Positions 1-11,621 of a stretch of DNA of 42,476 nucleotides are shown here, piece by piece; positions within the stretch are counted from its first letter, which is position 1; every line of letters begins with the position of its first letter. The position numbers and the translations under genes were made by a program. The notes below the pieces were generated by a model. The model saw nothing but the letters and a program-made list of their open reading frames with translations. It ran no database searches and was not told the DNA's origin. Source of the DNA: [Eubacterium] saphenum (lineage in GTDB: Bacteria; Bacillota; Clostridia; Peptostreptococcales; Anaerovoracaceae); the NCBI GenBank assembly GCA_004555725.1, contig SFHC01000016.1, forward strand, positions 1-42,476, in the 5' to 3' direction.

Positions 1-89
1 TGCATTTCCTGTCTATGCAGTTTTCTATGTTCATGCCCGCTCTCTCGAGCGAACTTCTATATCTTACCGCCTGCAGTCAACTTTGTCAA
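1..89 (-). promoter_or_regulatory. rRNA-operon-like promoter and leader, reading out of the left edge
   Basis: On the minus strand there is a perfect -35 TTGACA (84-89), a 17-nt spacer and a -10 TAAGAT (61-66). A nearly pure A/T tract (about 90-125) sits directly upstream, like an UP element. Downstream comes a CGCTC/GAGCG stem with a 4-nt loop (38-51, boxB-like), then GAACATAGAAAACTGCATA, which resembles the boxA antitermination element of Firmicutes rrn leaders. No coding sequence follows before the edge. I infer that a 16S rRNA gene starts just outside the window; it cannot be seen here. A strong promoter for another stable RNA is the alternative. Confidence 0.5.
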
Positions 90-258
90 CACTATTTTTA
101 ACTTTTTTTGATTTTATTTTTACCGGTTTTGCATCATACGTCCTTCCACACCTATTTAGTCGTTGATATTTCAACATTCTACAAGTTTCATCGTGTTTAC
201 CCATCACCCCTTCATATCGGAGAACTTCACGCAGGCTTTATTATCTTTTACTTATAAG

Positions 259-316
259 AAAAAAGGCCGGTGCCATTAAGCAGGATCTTTGCCTAATGCA
301 TCAGCCTCTTTTTTCG
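259..316. terminator. Rho-independent terminator after glnQ (bidirectional)
   Basis: An imperfect stem (GGC..GCATTAGGCA pairing with TGCTTAATGGC..GCC, one bulge) is flanked by A6 on the left and T6 on the right. It can therefore stop transcripts from either side. It lies 43 bases past the glnQ stop and should end the glnHPQ transcript. The stretch 90-258 has no gene; its left part is the A/T-rich tract of the rRNA-type promoter. Confidence 0.75.
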
Positions 317-358
317 CTTTATCTGTATAATTTTCCGGATTCGCGCAGATACACTACC

Positions 359-1072
359 CTAGATCGCACTGACAAAATTCTTGGTGCGTTCATTCTGCGG
401 ATGATTGAAGATCTGATCCGGGGTGCCCTCTTCCGCGATCACGCCCTGATCGATAAAGATGACCTTATCAGCCACTTCTTTCGCGAATCCCATTTCATGG
501 GTGACGACGACCATAGTCATTCCCTCGGATGCCAGTTTTTTCATAACATCGAGCACTTCTCCGACCATCTCCGGGTCCAGTGCGGATGTCGGCTCATCGA
601 ACAGCATGACTTCCGGATCCATAGCCAGCGCACGCGCGATAGCCACTCTCTGCTGCTGTCCGCCGGAAAGCGCGCGCGGCTTAGCGTCCACCTTATCCGA
701 CAGCCCGACCAGCGCAAGCAGCTCACGGGCATGCTTCTCCGCTTCTTCCTTTGACTTCCCCTTTACATGGATCGGTCCGACTGTAACGTTCTCCAGCACA
801 CTCATATGCGGGAACAGATTAAAGTTCTGGAACACCATTCCCATACGCTCTCTGACCTTGATCAGATTCTCCTCACAGATCAGTTCTCCGTCAATATAGA
901 TCTCGCCCTCGGTCGGCTCCTCCAGGTGATTGAGACAGCGCAGGAGCGTCGATTTTCCGCCTCCTGACGGTCCGATGATGCACAGCACCTCCCGGTCGTT
1001 GATAACCTGGTTGATCCCTTTCAGGACTTCCAGATCTCCGTATGATTTCTTTAAATTCTTTATCTCAAGCAT
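359..1072 (-). CDS. glnQ: Polar amino-acid ABC transporter, ATP-binding subunit
   Basis: A 237-residue cytoplasmic ATPase that powers import of a polar amino acid such as glutamine. All ABC motifs are present: Walker A GPSGGGKST (34-42), a Q-loop near FQNFNLFP (81-88), signature LSGGQQQR (135-142), Walker B VMLFDEP (155-161) and the switch histidine H192. Length and motif spacing match the GlnQ/ArtP/HisP group. It is the last gene of a three-gene operon, 71 bases after the permease, and is followed by a terminator. Substrate cannot be told from the ATPase; closeness to arginine genes makes arginine or glutamine reasonable guesses only. Confidence 0.95.
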   Translation of the reverse strand: MLEIKNLKKSYGDLEVLKGINQVINDREVLCIIGPSGGGKSTLLRCLNHLEEPTEGEIYIDGELICEENLIKVRERMGMVFQNFNLFPHMSVLENVTVGPIHVKGKSKEEAEKHARELLALVGLSDKVDAKPRALSGGQQQRVAIARALAMDPEVMLFDEPTSALDPEMVGEVLDVMKKLASEGMTMVVVTHEMGFAKEVADKVIFIDQGVIAEEGTPDQIFNHPQNERTKNFVSAI

Positions 1073-1143
1073 GTCTGCAGACTCCTTTTACATTTATCCT
1101 GTACGTCGTTTCCTTGCGCGTTCTGCTTTTGCCGCAGCAGAAC

Positions 1144-1812
1144 CTACTCCATCTTCAGCCTCTTCTCCATGTAGAGAACGAGCTTGGAAATGGTGATGGT
1201 GAACACTAGATAAACCAGGGCTACACCGACATAGGCAGTAAAGAAGTCGAATGTCCGTGCAGACAGGAGCGTACCTTCACGTGTAATTTCCGTTACGCCT
1301 GCAACAGACAGCACGGCAGTCTCTTTAATCATGGTAACGAATTCGTTTCCCAGCGGCGGCAGGATCAGACGCAGAGCCTGCGGAATGATGATCAGATGCA
1401 TAGCCTGACGGTGCGTCATGCCGAGGCACTGAGCCGCTTCCATCTGTCCCTTGTCGACCGCGGTCAGACCTCCTCTGACGATTTCCGCCATGTACGCAGC
1501 ACTGTTCAATCCACAGCACAGCAGTGCAGGAATAACCAGATGCGGCCATTTCCACTGCACACCCATACTCTGTACGAGCACCGGAATACCATAGGCGGCA
1601 ATCAGCGCCTGCACCATCAGCGGGGTTCCGCGGACAATATCAATATAAAGCGTCGCCAGGCCGCGCAGCACCTTAAATCTCGAAAGACGCATCAGCGCCA
1701 GAATCAGGCCGAGCACCAGTCCGATCAGAACAGCGACCGCACTGACTCCCATGGTCGTCGGGACTCCGCGGAACGCTGTCGCGAAACCTTCCCACAGTTT
1801 ACTGAAAAACAT
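1144..1812 (-). CDS. glnP: Polar amino-acid ABC transporter, permease subunit
   Basis: A 222-residue inner-membrane permease of the His/Glu/Gln/Arg (HisM/GlnP) family. It has about five hydrophobic segments, an N-terminal amphipathic start and the EAA-type loop EAAQCLGMTHRQAMHLIIIP that docks onto the ATPase. The segment RGTPLMVQ is also typical of the family. The gene lies between the binding-protein and ATPase genes in the same orientation. A GGTAAGGAGAAG ribosome site precedes the ATG. A single permease gene suggests a homodimeric channel. Confidence 0.93.
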   Translation of the reverse strand: MFFSKLWEGFATAFRGVPTTMGVSAVAVLIGLVLGLILALMRLSRFKVLRGLATLYIDIVRGTPLMVQALIAAYGIPVLVQSMGVQWKWPHLVIPALLCCGLNSAAYMAEIVRGGLTAVDKGQMEAAQCLGMTHRQAMHLIIIPQALRLILPPLGNEFVTMIKETAVLSVAGVTEITREGTLLSARTFDFFTAYVGVALVYLVFTITISKLVLYMEKRLKME

Positions 1813-1890
1813 AGTCTTCTCCTTACCATTCCATTTCTATTACACACACATAGCGGACAGAGCCTCCTGTCCCTCTTCCATTGCGCAGAA

Positions 1891-1929
1891 AATCGAAGAA
1901 GAGGGGCTGCACACTCCTCCACTTCGATT
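1891..1929 (-). terminator. Intercistronic stem-loop between glnH and glnP
   Basis: An 8-bp perfect outer stem (AATCGAAG with CTTCGATT) closes a partly paired purine/pyrimidine inner stem. On the minus strand it is followed by a short U-run (GATTTTCTG). It lies in the 140-base gap between binding-protein and permease genes. Such elements usually give partial termination or mRNA protection, so that the binding protein is made in excess; that role is inferred. Confidence 0.5.
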
Positions 1930-1952
1930 ATGCATACTTCTGTTTCCTGTCT

Positions 1953-2765
1953 TTACTTAGACGCGAACTTGTTTCCAACGCCCCACTTGTCGCAGATCTT
2001 CTGGAACTTTCCGTTCTTGACGATGTTCTTCAGTCCGTCGTTCAGCTGCTTCTTCAGCGCAGTGTTGCCTTTCTTGACCGCCATAGCGTAGCTCTCAGCA
2101 TCCAGTGTCTTTCCGACTGTCTTGAACTTTCCGCTGTGCTTCTGCATGTAATTCTGCGCAACCGGCTTGTCGATAATTACAGCATTGACGTCGCCGTTCT
2201 GCAGCTGCATGATGCAAGTGTCGAATCCGTCCAGAATTACAGCCTGCTTGATCTGCCCCTTCTTCTGCAGATTCTTGCACTCTGTCGCTCCGGATGTTCC
2301 GGTCTGGCTCGCAACCTTCATATCCTTAGTCAGGCTCTCCTCACCCTTGATTGTGGTGTTATCCTTCTTGACCATAACGACCAGTCCCGCATCGCAGTAG
2401 GTATTTGAGAAATCTACCTTCTTGGAACGATCCTTGTCGACGTTCATTCCGGCAGCGATAATGTCTGCGTTTCCAGACTGAATTGCCGGAATCAGAGACT
2501 GGAACTCCATGGACTTGAACTTAACCTTGAAGCCCTGGTCCTTAGCGATAGCCTTCACCATATCCATATCGAATCCAGTCAGATTTCCATCCTTATCCGT
2601 CGTATCGTACGGAGGGAATGTCGGTTCCGTGACAACTGTATACGTCTTTGTCGTCTTCTTGGAGTTCTTGTTTCCGGATGAGCTGCTTCCGCATGCTGTG
2701 AACGCCAGCGCTACAACTGCGCAGAGTCCCAGAACAGCAAGCTTAACTGCCATTTTCTTTTTCAT
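1953..2765 (-). CDS. glnH: Polar amino-acid-binding lipoprotein of ABC transporter
   Basis: A 270-residue extracellular solute-binding protein (SBP family 3, PF00497). The N-terminus is a lipoprotein signal: charged KKKMAVK, a hydrophobic core, and lipobox FTAC with the lipidated cysteine at 25, then a Ser/Asn/Lys-rich linker. The family-typical segments TEPTFPPYD, LTGFDMDMVKAI and VDKDRSKKVDFS follow. It is first in the operon with the permease and ATPase. Ligand class is polar amino acid; exact ligand is not determinable. A clear promoter lies upstream and no other start fits the signal peptide better. Confidence 0.93.
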   Translation of the reverse strand: MKKKMAVKLAVLGLCAVVALAFTACGSSSSGNKNSKKTTKTYTVVTEPTFPPYDTTDKDGNLTGFDMDMVKAIAKDQGFKVKFKSMEFQSLIPAIQSGNADIIAAGMNVDKDRSKKVDFSNTYCDAGLVVMVKKDNTTIKGEESLTKDMKVASQTGTSGATECKNLQKKGQIKQAVILDGFDTCIMQLQNGDVNAVIIDKPVAQNYMQKHSGKFKTVGKTLDAESYAMAVKKGNTALKKQLNDGLKNIVKNGKFQKICDKWGVGNKFASK

Positions 2766-2811
2766 GAGATTACTTCCTTTCCACTTACACGTGAATTTAT
2801 TATTGCCTTGT

Positions 2812-2870
2812 TGAATGTAAATATATTAAATTACATGCATAAATTTACCATTCTGTGCATATCTTGTCAA
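2812..2870 (-). promoter_or_regulatory. glnHPQ promoter with downstream palindrome
   Basis: Minus-strand -35 TTGACA (2865-2870), 17-nt spacer and -10 TAAATT (2842-2847). Immediately downstream, at about the start point, is a dyad: TGAATGTAA (2812-2820) against TTACATGCA (2831-2839), with a 10-nt A/T centre. The dyad position fits a repressor site blocking initiation. A half-match to the ARG box (GTGAATAAAT) lies upstream near 2884-2894 but is too weak to call. Confidence 0.65.
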
Positions 2871-3038
2871 TAGCTTTTCCCTAAATTTATTCACTTTTTT
2901 TCAACTTTATGCACAGCGCACCTAGCTGGCCATTTCGATATTGCGACAAAATTCATCCATGCAAGGGAGATCACTCTGCTGCATACCGTGCTGCGTCATC
3001 CCGCTCCGGCAAAAGCTGCACGCGCAAAGGGATCACGT

Positions 3039-5342
3039 TCATCTTTCCTGCGGGCAGACGTACACTCTCCGGATTTTCCCTGCGCCTGTATCATACGCAC
3101 GGACAGACTCCAAATTCTGCAATCCATCCCCGTTTTCCGGATGGATCCATGTCTGCTCACTGTACCACGGCTTCCAGAGACGCACGCGGTCCTTCCGGCG
3201 CGAAATCAGCTCTTCTCCGTCTGGTCTGTACTGCGTTGTCATCAGAGGATATGCGCCCTGCACGCGCTCCGCAGATTCCAGCGACGGCATACAATATGCC
3301 GCCCCGAGATTCTCCAGCACTCGCTCGGCACAGTGATTATATACATTTAGTCCATAATCCGCGTAAACCGGAATCCCGCGCTCGGCAAGCCATGCGATCC
3401 AGCTCAGACTTCCGGCATAAATTCCAGTCTGCTTCCAATGTTTTTCCACACCTTCGGCATGCGCTTCCACCCACTGCGCTTCTTTCCCTTTTGCGACATT
3501 GGAGATGTACGGAACAACACAGGAGAATCCGGTTGTCTCCAGCGCCTTTTTCAGCTCGCTGTAATGTGTTTCCGCCTCAGGGAGCGGAAGCAGCGCGACG
3601 CATCCCGGACGGCAGGACATACTGGAAGTAAACGATTCCCAGGAATAAAAGTACACTTCATCATGGTCCGCCTGCATAAATGCCGGCGCCTCCGGCCGAG
3701 GCTGCACAGACCGCCGGCCGCACGCAGACCTGTCCTCTTGCGCGGCAGCCTTTGTCCGCCCGGAAGAAAGGGAAGCCGTCAGATCATCCAGCACGCTGCG
3801 GCGAAGCGCGTTCAGTTCAGACATCCTGACATGCAGACGAACAGACTCCGGAAGCTGCAGATTCTGCACATAAAACGGCGTACCTCCCGTTTTCCTAAGC
3901 GCCGTATCGATACGTTCCAGACTGACCGCATGATCCTGTGACGGAGGGAACGGCCCGGCTTTCTGCTCAGTCCTGGCAGAAACTGGCTGATCATAGTCTC
4001 CGGAAGACCCGTCCGTGTTCACCGTCTGCGCGCGGAGAACCAGGTACTCGCCATCCTCCTCCAGCTGCATGGCAACCGGCCTCTGACGGCGGTACTTCCC
4101 CTGATGGAAATTCACCTCCCGGAACGTCCTTTTCGCCGCCTCCAGCTGAGTCTTGGAAGAGGTCCGGTATATCACATCGCCACGGCGCGCTTCACCCTTA
4201 AAATCGCCGATCCGCGTCAGTCCGCCCTTCATAGGCTTCAGGTAAGTGAGAATTCCACCGGTCAGCGCATCATTGTGAATTTCAATCCCATCGCCTAACT
4301 GCAATCTGCGATCCAGCCGCACATCCAGCAAAATCGGATTCACCCGGCTGTTCACCGTTCCAACGCGGATGCCCTGGTGTTTTGGCAGACCGCTGCACAT
4401 CAGCTTCTTCCCCGGGTATCCGTGGAGATATCCCTCTGTGAAGTCGCCGCGGTTGAAAATCTGCCGCAGCGCCTCGCGGTCATCCGGCTCAACAGTGTAG
4501 CCGCCGTTTTGCAGGTATAGATCGATGTATTTCCGGTAGATAGACGTCACAACAGCTACATATTCCGGCGATTTCATACGGCCTTCAATCTTAAATGAGT
4601 CTACGCCCGCGTGAATCAGGTCTCCCAGGCTGTCCAGCAGACAAAGGTCTCTCGGACTGAGGGGGTACCGCCCTGTATTCAGTTTCCGGTGTTTTTCATC
4701 CAGCACAGTATACGGAAGACGGCACGGCTGCGCGCACGCGCCCCGGTTCCCGCTCCGGCCGCCGAAGTAGCGGCTCATCTGGCACTGCCCGGAATAACAG
4801 ATGCAGAGTGCCCCGTGAATAAACATTTCCAGCTCCAGATCTGTATGTCTCCGGATCTGAGCAATTTCATCAAACGTAAGCTCTCTTGACAGGACTGCGC
4901 GGCGGAAGCCCAGCCGTTCTGCTGCTTCTACGCAGCGCAGATCATAGGCTGTCGCCTGCGTTGAAAGGTGCAGAGGAAAATCCGGCATTTCCTGCCGGAT
5001 CCTTCCCGCCAGTCCGAGATCCTGTACAATCAGCGCGTCAACGCCGATCTTATAGTTGTACTCCGCTTCTTTCAGAGCAGCGTCCAGCTCATCGTCTGAA
5101 AGCAGGATATTCATTGCGGCGTGGACGCGCACCCCTCTCTGATGCGCGTACGCGACAGCGTCGCGGAGCTGTTCGTGGTTGAAATTATGCGCGCCGGCCC
5201 GCGCGTTAAACAGGCTGCCGCCGACATATACAGCATCCGCGCCATTCTCCACGGCTGCCAGAAAAGCCTGTTCGCCGCCGGCCGGAACGAGCAGCTCGCA
5301 CAACCGGCTTTCCTTCTTGGCGTTTTCGGTATTGTTTATCAT
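3039..5342 (-). CDS. U32 family peptidase / RlhA-like protein with DUF3656
   Basis: A 767-residue protein. The U32 signature is intact at 172-190 (EMFIHGALCICYSGQCQMS), with cysteines at 180, 182 and 187, and more at C203 and C207 (GACAQPC) that could complete a cluster site. The N-terminal 1-330 forms the U32 barrel region; the long middle and C-terminal parts match the layout of U32 proteins carrying a DUF3656 insert. Members of this subfamily (RlhA) act in rRNA hydroxylation rather than proteolysis; which activity applies here is inference. It has its own AAAGGAG site upstream and stands alone, 147 bases past the carB stop. The C-terminal third (530-767) is less recognisable. Confidence 0.85.
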   Translation of the reverse strand: MINNTENAKKESRLCELLVPAGGEQAFLAAVENGADAVYVGGSLFNARAGAHNFNHEQLRDAVAYAHQRGVRVHAAMNILLSDDELDAALKEAEYNYKIGVDALIVQDLGLAGRIRQEMPDFPLHLSTQATAYDLRCVEAAERLGFRRAVLSRELTFDEIAQIRRHTDLELEMFIHGALCICYSGQCQMSRYFGGRSGNRGACAQPCRLPYTVLDEKHRKLNTGRYPLSPRDLCLLDSLGDLIHAGVDSFKIEGRMKSPEYVAVVTSIYRKYIDLYLQNGGYTVEPDDREALRQIFNRGDFTEGYLHGYPGKKLMCSGLPKHQGIRVGTVNSRVNPILLDVRLDRRLQLGDGIEIHNDALTGGILTYLKPMKGGLTRIGDFKGEARRGDVIYRTSSKTQLEAAKRTFREVNFHQGKYRRQRPVAMQLEEDGEYLVLRAQTVNTDGSSGDYDQPVSARTEQKAGPFPPSQDHAVSLERIDTALRKTGGTPFYVQNLQLPESVRLHVRMSELNALRRSVLDDLTASLSSGRTKAAAQEDRSACGRRSVQPRPEAPAFMQADHDEVYFYSWESFTSSMSCRPGCVALLPLPEAETHYSELKKALETTGFSCVVPYISNVAKGKEAQWVEAHAEGVEKHWKQTGIYAGSLSWIAWLAERGIPVYADYGLNVYNHCAERVLENLGAAYCMPSLESAERVQGAYPLMTTQYRPDGEELISRRKDRVRLWKPWYSEQTWIHPENGDGLQNLESVRAYDTGAGKIRRVYVCPQER

Positions 5343-5419
5343 GATTCTGATTCTCCTTTACACTCTCCGCGGCTCCCTGCGAAAAAGGACCGCTCCCGCG
5401 GCTCCTGCCAGGCAGAAAG

Positions 5420-5463
5420 AAACTGCCGCGGCAGATGATCGTTTTCACCTGCTGCGGCAGTTT
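5420..5463 (-). terminator. Rho-independent terminator of carAB
   Basis: A 15-bp near-perfect stem: AAACTGCCGCGGCAG (5420-5434) pairs with CTGCTGCGGCAGTTT (5449-5463), with a 14-nt loop and one mismatch. On the minus strand it is followed by a T-rich tract (TTTCTTT). It starts 26 bases after the carB stop and separates carAB from the U32 gene. Confidence 0.8.
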
Positions 5464-5489
5464 CCGTTCAGTCTTTCTTCTCCCGCAGC

Positions 5490-8665
<3,176 letters not shown>

Positions 8666-8666
<1 letters not shown>

Positions 8667-9766
8667 TACAGCGTTCCTCCCTTCATCAACTCAATGAACT
8701 TGTCAAACAGGTATCCTGTGTCGTTCGGTCCAGGATTGGATTCCGGATGGAACTGAACGGAGAATACCGGTTTGCGGATGTGCTGCATGCCCTCCACGGT
8801 TCCGTCATTCAGATTCAGGTGGGTGATGTCCAGACCCTTCAGGACGACACTGTTGGAATCAACCGCGTATCCGTGGTTCTGGGAAGTAATGTAGCTTCTT
8901 CCTGTTTTCTTATCAAAAACACCGTGGTTTACGCCGCGGTGTCCATACTTCAGCTTGTATGTCTTACCGCCGGACGCGAGCGCAATCAGCTGGTGTCCCA
9001 TGCAGATTCCCATAATCGGCATCTGATGCTCACCATAGTTGCTGTTTGTGATCAGTTTTTCCGTAACAATAATATCTTCTGTCGCGGATTCCGGATCTCC
9101 AGGACCGTTCGTAATGAACACCCCGTCCGGATGCGACGCCAGAATTGTCTTCGCCTTGGTTCCGTAAGGAAAGATTGTCAAACTGCAATTTCTGTTATGA
9201 AGTTCTTTTAAAATGCTGCGCTTGCAGCCGAGATCCATGACTGCGACATGGAACTGCGGGTTTTCTGCCTCCCACTCAATGACGTGATCTGTTCCCGCAT
9301 CTTTCATCTGATCTGTTCTCAGCTCTGTTTCTGCACAGATTTTTTTCAACTGTGAAAGAGGAAGCCCTTCTGTGCTGATCACGCACTTCATGCTTCCATG
9401 TTCCCGGATTTTCATGGTAATCTCACGCGTATCCACTTCATACACGCCCGGAACTTTCTGCTGCTTCAGCCATTCATCAATGGTCATCTTACATTTCCAG
9501 TTGGACGGATGGAAGCAGACATCCTTGGCAACCAGTCCGAACGCATAAATATGATCGGACTCATAATCGGTATCATTGATTCCGTAATTTCCTATTAAAG
9601 GATACGTCATCGTAATGATCTGCTCACTATAAGACGGGTCTGTCAGCGTTTTCTGATAACCAGTCATCGCTGTATTGAACACGAGCTCTCCGACTTTGGT
9701 TCCGCACCAGCCGAACCCGCGCCCTTTATAAACAGTTCCGTCTTCCAGGTAAATAACTCCCTTCAT
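8666..9766 (-). CDS. carA: Carbamoyl-phosphate synthase, small (glutaminase) subunit
   Basis: A 366-residue class I glutamine amidotransferase subunit that hydrolyses glutamine and passes ammonia to CarB. The N-terminal CPSase_sm domain begins KGVIYLEDGTVYKGRGFG. The glutaminase domain holds the nucleophile elbow GICMGHQ with the catalytic cysteine, and FHPES with the catalytic His and Glu near the end. It is first in the carAB operon, whose promoter lies 33-61 bases upstream with an ARG-box-like operator. It is divergent from argG, so the arginine genes share one control region. Confidence 0.98.
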
Positions 9767-9798
9767 AACGTAATTCTCCTTTCCTCACACTTTCAAAA

Positions 9799-9829
9799 AG
9801 TATACTATAGCATGGAATAATATTCAACA
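9799..9829 (-). promoter_or_regulatory. carAB promoter with ARG box over the -35
   Basis: Minus-strand -35 TTGAAT (9822-9827), 17-nt spacer and -10 TATACT (9799-9804). The sequence CATGGAATAATATTCAACA (9811-9829) is palindromic (GAATAATATTC) and closely follows the Firmicutes ArgR/AhrC consensus CATGAATAAAAATKCAAK. It covers the -35, as expected for arginine repression. The regulator gene is not in the window. Confidence 0.8.
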
Positions 9830-9931
9830 TTATTTTTTACTGTTCGAAAAGATTAATTTCCCCGTGATTCCCCCAGATTCCGCGTATCCTGTGTCCTTTG
9901 ACGATTCTTTCACATTCTGCTTTCAAAAAAA

Positions 9932-9984
9932 CTCTTGAATATTAACAAAAAATACTTGATTTTTATTCATCCCAGTGTTACTAT
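9932..9984 (+). promoter_or_regulatory. argG promoter with ARG boxes
   Basis: Plus-strand -35 TTGATT (9956-9961), 17-nt spacer and -10 TACTAT (9979-9984). CTTGATTTTTATTCATC (9955-9971) is, on the other strand, GATGAATAAAAATCAAG, an almost exact ArgR/AhrC box covering the -35. A second weaker box, CTCTTGAATATTAACA (9932-9947), lies about two turns upstream. Paired boxes are usual for hexameric ArgR. Confidence 0.8.
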
Positions 9985-10044
9985 ACATACATCACGATAA
10001 TTATTCTTTTTTATTAATAAATATCAATTTTGGAGGTAAGTGAA

Positions 10045-11313
10045 ATGGCAAAGGAAAAAGTAATTCTCGCCTATTCCGGCGGGCTGGACACATCCGTGAT
10101 TCTGAACTGGCTGAAAGAAACCTATGACTTCGACGTTATCGCAGTATGCTGCAACGTCGGCCAGCACGAAGATTTTGACGCTGTAGAAAAGAAAGCCCTC
10201 TCCACCGGCGCATCCAAGGCAATCACCCTGGATCTGCGTGAAGAATTTATTACAGATTATATTTATCCGACTCTGAAGGCCGGAGCGATTTATGAAGATG
10301 ACTATCTGCTCGGCACATCCATGGCCCGTCCTCTGATGGCCAAGAAGTTCGTCGAAATCGCTGAGCAGGAAGGCGCGTTCACTATTGCGCACGGCTGCAC
10401 AGGAAAAGGAAACGACCAGGTTCGTTTTGAAGCCTCCATCCAGGCCCTGAACCCGGCTATCAAAGTTATCGCACCTTGGAGAACATGGGATTTCAAGTCC
10501 CGTGAAGATCTGATCGAGTACGCGCATCAGCATAACATTCCGATCGCTCAGACAACCAAAAAGATCTACTCCCGCGATGAGAACATCTGGCACATCAGCC
10601 ACGAGGGCGGCGAGCTGGAAAATCCGTGGAACGAGCATCTGCCGACGATCCACGTTCTGTCCAAGACACCGGAAGACGCGCCGAACGAACCTACTACCAT
10701 CACCATCTCTTTTGAGAAAGGTATTCCGGTTGCCATTGACGATGAAAAACTCTCTCCGATCGACCTGCTGGCCAAGCTGAACAAGCTCGGAAGCGAGAAC
10801 GGCGTCGGAACAATCGATATTATTGAAAACCGTCTGGTCGGCATGAAGTCCCGCGGCGTCTATGAGACTCCGGGAGGAACAATCCTGTATCAGGCTCACC
10901 GCGACCTGGAGAAGCTGATCCTGGACCGCGACACTCTCGCATATAAGAAGATCGTTTCCCAGAAATTCGCAGAGCTGGTTTACGATGGACTCTGGTTCAC
11001 TCCTCTGCGCGAAGCTATCAGCGCGTTTGTCGATGTCACGCAGCAGAACCTGACCGGAAAAGTAAAGATGAAACTGTACAAGGGCACCGCTTATCCGGTT
11101 GCGAGCCAGTCTCCATATTCTCTGTACAACGAGGAATTTGCAACCTTCAGCGAGGATGAAGTGTACAACCAGTCCGACGCACAGGGATTCATCAACCTGT
11201 TCGCTCTGCCGCTGAAGATCCGCGCCATCCAGAAGCAGTCTCTGGAAGGTGTTCCGGAATCCCAGCAGGCGCTCGGAAAGAAGATCCTGAAGGGCGGAGA
11301 CTTTATCGAATAA
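10045..11313 (+). CDS. argG: Argininosuccinate synthase
   Basis: A 422-residue cytoplasmic enzyme joining citrulline and aspartate with ATP to give argininosuccinate, the penultimate step of arginine synthesis. The PP-loop AYSGGLDTS is at residues 9-17, and HGCTGKGNDQVRFE is the second family signature. I chose the ATG at 10045 because TGGAGG (10031-10036) sits 8 bases before it; an in-frame TTG at 10030 would lie upstream of this site. No argH lies next to it. A small CCGCC/GGCGG hairpin and then a strong terminator follow. Confidence 0.97.
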   Translation: MAKEKVILAYSGGLDTSVILNWLKETYDFDVIAVCCNVGQHEDFDAVEKKALSTGASKAITLDLREEFITDYIYPTLKAGAIYEDDYLLGTSMARPLMAKKFVEIAEQEGAFTIAHGCTGKGNDQVRFEASIQALNPAIKVIAPWRTWDFKSREDLIEYAHQHNIPIAQTTKKIYSRDENIWHISHEGGELENPWNEHLPTIHVLSKTPEDAPNEPTTITISFEKGIPVAIDDEKLSPIDLLAKLNKLGSENGVGTIDIIENRLVGMKSRGVYETPGGTILYQAHRDLEKLILDRDTLAYKKIVSQKFAELVYDGLWFTPLREAISAFVDVTQQNLTGKVKMKLYKGTAYPVASQSPYSLYNEEFATFSEDEVYNQSDAQGFINLFALPLKIRAIQKQSLEGVPESQQALGKKILKGGDFIE

Positions 11314-11405
11314 CAGCCGCCAGAAGGCGGATCCTGCACGCGCAGCTTTACAGAAATGCGCCTGCAGCTTAACAACTATGCCATTTCACTTACACACATA
11401 AAATG

Positions 11406-11454
11406 GGCAGAGGCCACATTCCCAGTTTATCGGGAATGCGGCCTCTGTGTTTTT
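11406..11454 (+). terminator. Rho-independent terminator after argG
   Basis: A long stem, CAGAGGCC-CATTCCC against GGGAATG-GGCCTCTG, with one internal mismatch and an 8-nt loop, followed by GTGTTTTTC. It lies about 95 bases past the argG stop, between convergent argG and mreB. The rest of 11314-11621 shows no gene; a minor hairpin CCGCC-AGAA-GGCGG is present just after the stop codon. Confidence 0.85.
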
Positions 11455-11621
11455 CTGCCCGGACAGACTGCATCTGCATGGAACACGGTTCCGGCGCTCC
11501 GATGCAGAAAATCCCGGAAATCAAAAAGCCCGGCGGCATACACCGTCAGGCTCTCTCCTTGCCCGTAAATCCTTTGTCATCAGGATCCGCGGACGATCAA
11601 TCTCTTCACTTGTTAACAGCG

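Noticed and set aside
9767..10044. PyrR-type attenuator upstream of carA
   Set aside because: No anti-terminator/terminator pair or conserved PyrR-binding loop is seen; the leader before carA is short.
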